From Nocardiopsis flavescens (GTDB lineage Bacteria; Actinomycetota; Actinomycetes; Streptosporangiales; Streptosporangiaceae): 64,000 nt of DNA. The stretch's first letter is position 1, and every line of letters begins with the position of its first letter. The stretch spans positions 160,079 to 224,078 of the forward strand of contig NZ_FQZK01000013.1 in NCBI RefSeq assembly GCF_900141985.1, read 5' to 3'. Below the pieces are notes generated by a model that was not told the origin of the DNA, did no database searches, and worked only from the letters and a program-made list of their open reading frames with translations. The translations under genes were made by a program, and so were the position numbers. This document shows positions 19,563-27,500 of the stretch, piece after piece.

Positions 19563-22076
19563 GTGTCGGACAGGAGCGGTGGCCTCGTAGGGATCTGGAA
19601 CCGCGTGCGTCCCCGGTCGATCAGAGGCCGGGTCACCGCCGGGACCATGGTCGTGCTCGTGGTCGTCACCGCCGTCGGGCTGAGCCTGGCCATCCTCGTC
19701 CTGCGCGACCTCATCGTCACCCAGGCCAGGGACCGGGCCGCCGAGGCCGCCCGCCACGTGGCCGAGCAGATCACCACCGAGCGCTATCCCGACGGGGAGA
19801 TCCCCGCCTCCGAGCCGATCCCGCGGCTGCAGATCGTCGACGGGGAGACCGGCGAGGTGCTCGCCGCCAGCCACGTCCTCCAGGGCGTGCCCGCGCTGAG
19901 CCGGGAGGAGCCCCGGCGCGGGGACTTCCGGACCGACTCCACCACCTGCGCGGACTACGTCGGGGAGAGCCCGGCCGACTGCTACCTCGTGGTCGGCTAC
20001 TCCATCGTCGACTCCGCGTACGGCGACGTCATGGTGCTGGCCGCGGCACGCTCCCCCTACGTGCTCGGCAGCGGGGCCCTGGAGACGGTGCTGATCGGGT
20101 CCGCCGCGGGCGTGCTCACGGCGACCGGGCTGATCATCTGGGTCGGCGTGGGCCGGGCGCTGCGCCCCGTGGAGCAGATCAGCGACCAGATGGAGGCCAT
20201 CTCCGTCACCGACCTCCAGCGCCGGCTCCGCGTCCCGGGCACCCACGACGAGATCGCCCACCTGGCCCGCACCGCCAACGCCAGCCTGGACCGGCTGGAG
20301 GAGGCGGTCACCCGCCAGCGGCGGTTCGTCTCCGATGCCTCCCACGAGCTGCGCAACCCCATCGCCGGCATGCGCGCCAAGCTGGAGGTCGAGCTGTCCG
20401 AGCCCGAGCCCGACCCCCGCACGCGCGACCGGCTGCTCACCGCCCTGCTCGCGGACACCGAGCGCCTGGAGAACATCGTCACCGACCTGCTCGAACTCGC
20501 CCGGCTCGACTCGGACCTGGCGTCCTCCCGCGAGCCGCTCGACCTCGCCGCCCTGGTGCGGCAGGAGTTCGGGGCCCGCACCGACGTGGCCGACCTGCAC
20601 ATCCACACCCGGGGCGAGGTCCCGGTGCGCATGGACCGGCTCCGGACGGCGCGGGTGCTCACCAACCTCGTTGCCAACGCCGAGCGCCACGCCCACGAGC
20701 GGATCGACATCGTCGTCGACCTCGACGAGCGGGGGGACGCCGTGGTGGAGGTCCACGACGACGGGTCGGGCGTCCCCGAGGCCGACCGGGAGCGCATCTT
20801 CGAGCGGTTCTCCCGGCTGCGGGAGTCGCGCGACCTGGACCCCGGCGGCAGCGGCCTGGGCCTGGCCATCTCACGGGAGATCGTCAAGGCCTACGGGGGC
20901 ACCCTCACGGCCGGCCACAGCGAACTGCTCGGCGGGGCGCTGTTCACACTGCGCATCCCCCCCGGGTGCGGAGACGGAGGCGCCATGTCCGACGGAGGAG
21001 AACTGAGCGCGGCGGGGGAGGGGGCCGGCGCGGTACCGCTGCCGGCGGGCCGGCGCCCGGGGTACTTCCGGATCGGGTTCGTGGGCGCCCTGGGGGTGCT
21101 GGTCGCCTGGCTGCTGGTCCAGTCCCTGGTGGGCGTGCGCGGAGTCCTCGTCTACATCCTCGTGGCGCTCTTCCTCGCCGTCGGTCTCAACCCGGTCATC
21201 GAGTTCCTGCGCGACCGGGCCCGCCTGCCGCGGTGGGCGGCCATCCTGGCGGTGTGCGCGGCGCTGGTCGCGTTCGTCGCCGTGTTCGTCTGGGCGATCG
21301 TCCCCCCGCTGGGCGAGCAGGTGACCGGCCTGGTCTCGGGGCTGCCGACGATGATCGGGGACCTCCAGGGGAACGCGTTCTTCGCCGATCTGGACCGGCG
21401 CTACGACGTGCTGGACAAGCTCCAGGGCGCGGTCACCGACCCCGACGTGGGACGGCAGGTGTTCGGCGGCCTGGTCGGGGTGGGCCAGGTGGTGGTCGAC
21501 TCCCTGGTGGCCTCCTTCACCGTGTTCATCCTCACCCTGTTCTTCATGGCGTCCCTGCACGGCATCCTCGACGCCTGCTACCGGCTGGTGCCCCGGTCGC
21601 GGCGTGCCGGGGTGCGGGAGATCGGCGACGAGATCGTGCAGCGCATCGGCGCGTTCATCGCCGGACAGCTGGTGGTGGCGGCGTTCAGCGGGCTGGTGGC
21701 GTTCCTGTTCCTGTGGGCGATCGGTTCCGCCTACGCGCTGACCCTGGCCCTGGTGGTGGCGGTGACGGCCCTCATCCCGCTGGTGGGCACCACCATCGGC
21801 GCCCTGGCCGCGTCGCTGGCGGTGGCCGTCTCCGACCCCTGGCTCGGGCTGCTCACCCTGGTCTTCTTCCTCGTCTACCAGCAGATCGAGAGCTATGTGA
21901 TCTCCCCGCGGGTCATGAGCCGGGCCGTGCACGTCTCGCCGACCGCCAACATCACCGCGGCGCTGGTGGGCGGCGCCATGCTGGGGCTGGTGGGGGCGCT
22001 GCTGGCGATCCCGGTCGCCGCTTCGCTGACGATCATCCTCCACAAGGTCGTGTTCCCCCGGCTGGAGGAGGCCTGA
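19563..22076 (+). CDS. Sensor histidine kinase continuous with an AI-2E family permease (fusion)
   Basis: 837 residues in one open frame. Residues 1-470 are an orphan sensor kinase: TM1 (about 30-50), an extracytoplasmic sensor segment, TM2 (about 175-200), a HAMP domain, HisKA with SDASHELRNPIAGM (phospho-acceptor H261) and HATPase_c with NLVANAERHAH, DDGSGVPEADRERIFERF and GGSGLGLAIS. Residues 475-837 form an eight-helix AI-2E/PerM permease (VYQQIESYVISPRVMSRAVHVS). The internal ATG at 20985 has GGAGG four bases before it and would give a permease of normal length (363 residues), yet no stop codon separates the two parts. No response regulator is adjacent. Either a true fusion or loss of the kinase stop codon is possible. 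Confidence 0.85.
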   Translation: MSDRSGGLVGIWNRVRPRSIRGRVTAGTMVVLVVVTAVGLSLAILVLRDLIVTQARDRAAEAARHVAEQITTERYPDGEIPASEPIPRLQIVDGETGEVLAASHVLQGVPALSREEPRRGDFRTDSTTCADYVGESPADCYLVVGYSIVDSAYGDVMVLAAARSPYVLGSGALETVLIGSAAGVLTATGLIIWVGVGRALRPVEQISDQMEAISVTDLQRRLRVPGTHDEIAHLARTANASLDRLEEAVTRQRRFVSDASHELRNPIAGMRAKLEVELSEPEPDPRTRDRLLTALLADTERLENIVTDLLELARLDSDLASSREPLDLAALVRQEFGARTDVADLHIHTRGEVPVRMDRLRTARVLTNLVANAERHAHERIDIVVDLDERGDAVVEVHDDGSGVPEADRERIFERFSRLRESRDLDPGGSGLGLAISREIVKAYGGTLTAGHSELLGGALFTLRIPPGCGDGGAMSDGGELSAAGEGAGAVPLPAGRRPGYFRIGFVGALGVLVAWLLVQSLVGVRGVLVYILVALFLAVGLNPVIEFLRDRARLPRWAAILAVCAALVAFVAVFVWAIVPPLGEQVTGLVSGLPTMIGDLQGNAFFADLDRRYDVLDKLQGAVTDPDVGRQVFGGLVGVGQVVVDSLVASFTVFILTLFFMASLHGILDACYRLVPRSRRAGVREIGDEIVQRIGAFIAGQLVVAAFSGLVAFLFLWAIGSAYALTLALVVAVTALIPLVGTTIGALAASLAVAVSDPWLGLLTLVFFLVYQQIESYVISPRVMSRAVHVSPTANITAALVGGAMLGLVGALLAIPVAASLTIILHKVVFPRLEEA

Positions 22077-22105
22077 CCGCCCCGGGCGGAGCATAGGCTG
22101 CCCTG

Positions 22106-22750
22106 GTGGACCGGCGCGGGAGGCGAGCACGGGCGGCGCTCGCGGCGGTGTGGGCGGCGGCGCTGGTCGCCGCCCTGCTGTACGGCCCCGAACCGGAGCA
22201 GGTGCGCGCGTGGATCGGCCGGACCGGTCCGGCGGCGCCCGCCGCCTACCTGGTCCTGTACGCGGTCGCGGTGTTCGCCCTGGTCCCGCGGCCGGCGCTG
22301 AACCTGGCCGCGGGGGCGCTCTTCGGCCTCACCGCCGGGCTGGCACTGGCCCTGGCCGGGGGCGTGTCGGCCGCGCTGGCGCAGTTCGCGGTCGCCCGGT
22401 ACGCGGCGGGCGACGCGGTGGCCGGGCTGCTGCCCGCGGGGGCGCGGGCCCGGCTGGACGCGGCGGCGGAGGGGCACGCGTTCACGGCCGTCCTGGGGCT
22501 GCGGCTGCTGCCGGTGATCCCCTACCAGGCGGTCAACTACGGGTGCGGACTCACCCGGATGCGGACCGGCCCCTTCGCGCTGGCGACGCTGGCGGGGGGA
22601 GTGCCGGCCACGGCGGCGATGGTGCTGCTCGGGTCCGGCGGGGCGGACCTGGGCCTGCCCGCGGCGGCCGCCGGGGTGGTCTTGGCGGCGCTGGCGGCGT
22701 CGGCGTGGTGGGTGCGCACCCGCCGCGGCCGGCGGGCCGGGGCCGACTGA
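22106..22750 (+). CDS. TVP38/TMEM64 (DedA-like) membrane protein
   Basis: 214 residues, about five to six membrane segments. ALVPRPALNLAAGALFGLTAG is the family segment with conserved N-x-x-x-G-x-L-F-G, and FTAVLGLRLLPVIPYQAVNYGCGLTRM is the second, with R-L-x-P-x-x-P and N-Y. These SNARE-associated/VTT-domain proteins are thought to move or scramble lipids. GTG start 29 bases after the upstream permease stop. The gene converges on the lipoprotein gene on minus. Confidence 0.87.
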   Translation: MDRRGRRARAALAAVWAAALVAALLYGPEPEQVRAWIGRTGPAAPAAYLVLYAVAVFALVPRPALNLAAGALFGLTAGLALALAGGVSAALAQFAVARYAAGDAVAGLLPAGARARLDAAAEGHAFTAVLGLRLLPVIPYQAVNYGCGLTRMRTGPFALATLAGGVPATAAMVLLGSGGADLGLPAAAAGVVLAALAASAWWVRTRRGRRAGAD

Positions 22751-22806
22751 CCGGGACCGGCCGACCGGGCGCACCCGGCGCCCGTACCCCGCGCCGGCGC
22801 CGCGGG

Positions 22807-24132
22807 TCAGGAGCCCGCGCCGCCGAAGAGCGCCACCTCGTCGGGGGCCGGGCGCTCCATCTCGAACGGCAGGATCTCCCCGCCGTCGCTGTCGGTGACC
22901 ATCGGCTCCTGGAGGATCTCGGGCTCCTCGCCGGCGTTGTGCCGGACCACCATGACGCCGCCGTAGCCGCTGTGGTCGGACTCGGTGGCGGCGAAGGGCA
23001 CCAGTCCCGGCCCGGTCCACTCGCGCGAGTGGAGGGTTTCGATCAGAGACGAGCGGGTCAGGTCGGGCCCGGTTTCCATGAGGACACGGGCCATCAGGAC
23101 CGCCTGCACCATGCCGTAGACCGTGGTGTCGGTGAACGGGGTGCCGGCGTTGTACTCCTCGTGGACCTCCAGGAAGAACGCGGTCCACGGGTCCTCCCGC
23201 TGGGCCGCCATCGGCAGGAACGCGGTGATGATGAGGCCGTCCAGGAACTCCTCCGGCGGGACGTCCTCGGCTGGGGTGCCCTGCGCGTACTCCTCGATGA
23301 GGGCGGTCACGATCTCCACGTCGCCGCCGAAGCTGGGCGCGATCCACTGCGGGTCGTAGCCGATGGCGGTGGCCTCCAGGATCGCCAGGCCCAGGAAGGC
23401 CGGGATGCAGTGGCACACGACCACCTCGGCGCCGCCGGCCTTCATCTCGGCGATCTGTCCGGCCAGCTCGGGGACCCCGGGGTCGTAGGACTCCCAGGTG
23501 ACGATCTCGTCGGTCAGGTACTGCTCCAGGCCGGCCTGGGAGGAGGGGCCGACGTCGTCGTTCTGGTAGAGCAGGCCGACCCGCTGGCCGGGGAAGTTCT
23601 CGGCGATGAACCGCCCCTGGATCTTGGCCTCCCTGGAGTAGTCCACCTGGAAGCCGTAGCTGTAGGGGTACACGTCCGGCTGGTCCCAGGCCAGGGCGCC
23701 GGAGGAGACGAAGAGGTCGGGCACGCCCGCCTCGTTGAGCTCCTCCAGGACGGCCTCGTGGGTGGGGGTGCCCAGCCCGCCGAGCATCGCGAAGATCTCC
23801 TCGTCCTCGATCAGGGCGCGGGTGGCCTCCAGGGTCCGGGACGGGTCGAAGGCGTCGTCCTGGACCTGGTACTCGATGCGGCGGCCGTGGATCCCGCCGT
23901 TGTCGTTGATGTAGTTGAACATGGCGCGGGCCCCGGTGGACACGTCCCGGAAACCGGGGGAGGCGGGCCCGGTGAGCGGCTGGTGCGTGCCGATGACGAC
24001 GGCGTCGTCGGTGACCCCCCGGGTCTGGGCGGCGAGTTCCTCCGCCGCCCCGTCCGTGGCGCCCCCCTCCGAGCAGGAGGTGACGAGTACCGCCGCGGCC
24101 AGTGCCGGGGCGAGCAGTCTCAGTGGTCGCAT
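22807..24132 (-). CDS. ABC-type branched-chain-amino-acid-like substrate-binding lipoprotein
   Basis: 441 residues. The signal peptide ends in lipobox LVTSC (C20), followed by a Gly/Ala/Glu linker. The mature part is a Leu/Ile/Val-binding-protein (type I periplasmic) fold: VVIGTHQPLTGPASPGF, INDNGGIHGRRIEYQVQDD, FAMLGGLGTPTHEAV, NFPGQRVGLLYQNDDVGPSSQAG. No permease or ATPase gene of an ABC importer is adjacent, so it is an orphan binding protein that may serve a transporter elsewhere or act in sensing. It is divergent from the enediyne PKS gene. The 14-bp palindrome at 24242 lies about 110 bases upstream of its ATG. I place the left edge of the biosynthetic locus in this intergenic space. Confidence 0.9.
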   Translation of the reverse strand: MRPLRLLAPALAAAVLVTSCSEGGATDGAAEELAAQTRGVTDDAVVIGTHQPLTGPASPGFRDVSTGARAMFNYINDNGGIHGRRIEYQVQDDAFDPSRTLEATRALIEDEEIFAMLGGLGTPTHEAVLEELNEAGVPDLFVSSGALAWDQPDVYPYSYGFQVDYSREAKIQGRFIAENFPGQRVGLLYQNDDVGPSSQAGLEQYLTDEIVTWESYDPGVPELAGQIAEMKAGGAEVVVCHCIPAFLGLAILEATAIGYDPQWIAPSFGGDVEIVTALIEEYAQGTPAEDVPPEEFLDGLIITAFLPMAAQREDPWTAFFLEVHEEYNAGTPFTDTTVYGMVQAVLMARVLMETGPDLTRSSLIETLHSREWTGPGLVPFAATESDHSGYGGVMVVRHNAGEEPEILQEPMVTDSDGGEILPFEMERPAPDEVALFGGAGS

Positions 24133-24241
24133 GGTGCCGTCCTGGACTTCGGTAGTGACCTTCACGGAGCGGGCGTGCGCGGCCCGGTGGGGGAACGAGG
24201 CCGTGACCGGGCCGGGCGGCGGATACCTACTGGCCGGTACG

Positions 24242-24255
24242 TTACTCGCGAGTAA
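24242..24255. promoter_or_regulatory. Perfect 14-bp palindromic operator
   Basis: TTACTCGCGAGTAA is perfectly symmetrical. It lies in the 423-bp divergent space between the lipoprotein gene and the PKS gene, nearer to the former. A 12/14 match occurs ahead of the enoyl-CoA hydratase gene at 12218. The two sites probably share one regulator. TetR-type acyl-CoA or lipid regulators of actinobacteria use sites of this look, but the identity is not shown here. Confidence 0.55.
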
Positions 24256-24449
24256 ACACCATATGCGCGCATGAGACCACCGGTAACACCCGGGCGTGGT
24301 GCGGGTGTTGTGCGAGTGAACCCCTGGTGTCCGCGCTGGCCACAGTCGGCCGCCGCCGACCGGCCCGTCCCCGGCGCCCCCCCGCCCCGGCCCGGAGGTG
24401 CCGGGGGCGTGATCCGGTGTGCGGCGACGGCGCGCCATTCTCGAATGGA

Positions 24450-24474
24450 AATTCGATATCGGTGTTATCGAATT
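24450..24474. promoter_or_regulatory. 25-bp inverted repeat upstream of the enediyne PKS gene
   Basis: AATTCGATA (24450-24458) and TATCGAATT (24466-24474) are perfect 9-base arms with a 7-base spacer TCGGTGT, in a locally AT-rich stretch. A smaller palindrome CATTC-TC-GAATG (24436-24447) lies directly beside it. The repeat ends 81 bases before the PKS ATG, a suitable place for a regulator site or a promoter. Candidate binders are the cluster TetR or AraC proteins, which is inference. Confidence 0.55.
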
Positions 24475-24555
24475 CCCCCTGAGCAAAAACAGAGAAGAAT
24501 GTCCCAACGATTCCGTGCACCCTGGGGGCAGTCGTCCCGACGCCTCGGAGGCAGC

Positions 24556-27500
24556 ATGGACAGGATCGCCATCACCGGCATGGCATGCCGTTTTCCCGAC
24601 GCCGACACCCCGGAGCAGCTCTGGGAGAATGTCCTGGCCGGACGCCGGGCCTTTCGCCGAATTCCTGCCGAGCGCCTGTCCCTGGACGATTACTGGTCCG
24701 CCGATCCGACCGACACCGACAGGTTCCATTCCGACCGCGCGGCCGTCCTGCGCGGGTTCGAGTTCGACCGCGCGGCCTACCGCGTCGCGGGCAGCACCTA
24801 CCGCTCCACCGACACGACCCACTGGCTCGCCCTGGACACCGCCGCCCGTGCCCTGGCCGACGCCGGGTTCCCCGACGGCGAGGGCCTGCCCCGGGCCACC
24901 ACGGGTGTGGTCCTGGGGAACACCCTCACCGGGGAGTTCTCCCGCGCCAACTCCCTGCGCCTGCGGTGGCCCTACGTCCGGCGCACCCTCGCCGACACAC
25001 TCCGGCGCCGCGGCTGGGACGACTCCGAGATCGCGCCCCTGCTGTCCGAGGCGGAGCACACCTACAAGCAGCCCCTGGCCGCGCCCGACGAGGACACCCT
25101 CGCCGGAGGGCTCTCCAACACCATCGCGGGCCGCGTGTGCAACCACTTCGACCTCCGGGGAGGCGGGCACACCGTCGACGGGGCCTGCGCCTCCTCGCTG
25201 CTGTCGGTCGTCACCGCGGCCCGCGCGCTGGCCGCCGGGGACCTGGACGTGGCCCTGGCCGGCGGGGTCGACCTCTCCCTCGACCCCTTCGAACTCGTGG
25301 GCTTCGCCCGGACCGGCGCGCTCACCACCGGCGAGATGCGTGTCTACGACCGCGACTCCAGCGGCTTCTGGCCGGGGGAGGGCGCCGGAGTCGTCGTCCT
25401 CATGCGGGAGCGGGACGCGCTGGCCGCCGGCGCGCGGGTGTACGCCCTCGTCACCGGCTGGGCGGTCTCCTCCGACGGCGCCGGCGGCATCACCCGGCCC
25501 GAGCGGGAGGGCCACCGCGTCGCCGTCGAGCGCGCCTACGCCCGGGCCGGCCACTCCGCGGCGGAGGTCGGCTACTTCGAGGGCCACGGCACCGGGACGG
25601 CCCTGGGCGACGCGACGGAGATCGCCGCCCTGTCCGCCGCACGCGGCCCCGGGGCTCCGGCCGCCCTGGGCAGCGTCAAGGCCAACATCGGGCACACCAA
25701 GGCGGCGGCCGGTGCGGCGGGCCTGATCAAGGCGGCCCTGGCCGTCCACCACCGGACCATCCCCCCGGGGACCGCCCAGCACGTCCCCCACCCCCTGCTC
25801 ACCCGGCCGGACGCCGTCCTGCGCGTGCCCTCCCGGGCCGAGCCCTGGCCGTGGGAGGGGCCCGCCCGAGCCGGGGTGTCCGCCATGGGGTTCGGCGGGA
25901 TCAACACCCACATCGCCCTCCAGGAGTGCGGGTCCGCGCCCCGCTCCGGCGTGGACGCGCGGACCCGCCGCCTGGTGGCCGGGCGCCAGGACGCCGAACT
26001 CCTCATCGCCCGGGCCCCGGACACCGACGCGCTGCGCTCGGTCCTCCACTCCTGGGCCGCCCTGCTGCCGGGGCTCTCCTACGCCGAGCTGACCGACTTC
26101 GCCGCCGAGGCGGCCGCGTCCCCGGGCACCGGTCCGGTCCGCTGCGCCGTCGTCGCGGCCGACCCGCGCGCCGCCGAGCGCGCCGTCCGCGCCCTGCTCT
26201 CCCGTGTCGACGCCGGCGACACGGAGGTGCTCTCCCCGGAACAGGGGATCTTCCTGTCCCGCCGCCCCGGCTCCCCCCGCGTCACCCTCCTCCTGCCGGG
26301 CCAGGGCACCGGGGCGGGGACGGACGGCGCCCTGCGCCGCCGCTTCCCCGCCTCCTTCGCCGCCCCCGGCGACGGTGGAGGAGACCCGGTGGCCACGGAG
26401 AACGCCCAGCCCCGGATCGTCGCGGGCTCGCTGGCCGCCCTCCGGATCCTGGAGGACGTGGGCGTGACCGCCCGGACGGCCGTGGGCCACAGCCTCGGCG
26501 AGCTCACCGCCCTGCACTGGGCCGGGGCCCTGGACGAGGACTCCCTCCTGGCAGTGGTACGCGCCCGGGGCGCGATCATGGCGGAGGCCGGCCACACCGG
26601 GGGCGCGATGCTCCACATCGCCGCCGACGCCGCGCACGCCGCCCGGCTCGCCGAGGCCGACCCCGAACCCCGGATCGTGGTCGCCGCCCACAACGGCCCC
26701 GGGCAGACGGTGGTCTCGGGACCGGCACAGGCCGTGGCCCGGGTGCGGGACCGGGCCCGCGCCCAGGGCCTGGACACCGTTCCGCTCCCCGTCTCCCACG
26801 CCTTCCACTCGCCCCTGGTGGCCCCCGCCGTCCCCGCGCTCCGCCGCGTCCTCGACGGGGTCGCCTTCGCACCGCCCGCCCGCCGCGTGGTCTCCACGGT
26901 CTCCGGGCGCCACCTGGACCCGGGGACCCGCCTGCCCGACCTGCTCTGCGAGCAGGTCGTCCGCCCGGTCCTGTTCCTGGAGGCGGTCGCCGCCGCCGCG
27001 GCGGACACCGACCTGTTCCTGGAGGCCGGACCCGGGGGCGTGCTGGCCCGGGCCGCGTCCCGGATCGCCCCGGACGTCCCGGCCCTGTCGGTGGACACCG
27101 ACACCCCCACCCTGGCGCCCTTCCTGAAGGCCCTGGGCGCGGCCTTCGCGCTGGGCGCCCCCGTGGACGCGCGCGGGCTCTTCGAGGGGCGGCTGACCCG
27201 CCCCCTGCCCGCGGCCGGCGGCTTCCTGGCCAACCCCTGCGAGGCGGTCCCCGCCGGACCGCCCGGCACGGGACGCGAACGCGCCGCGCCCACCGCGGAG
27301 GCCGGGGGACCCGCCGCGCCCCCGACCGGCGCCCAGGGCGAGGACACCCTCGCCCTGCTCCGGCGCCGCGTCGCGGAACGGGTGGAACTGCCGCAGGAGA
27401 CCGTCACCGAGCACACCCGGCCCCTGGACGAACTGCACCTGAGCTCCATCACCGTCGGCCAGATCGCCAACGAGGTGGCCCGGGCCGTCGGGCGGCCCCC

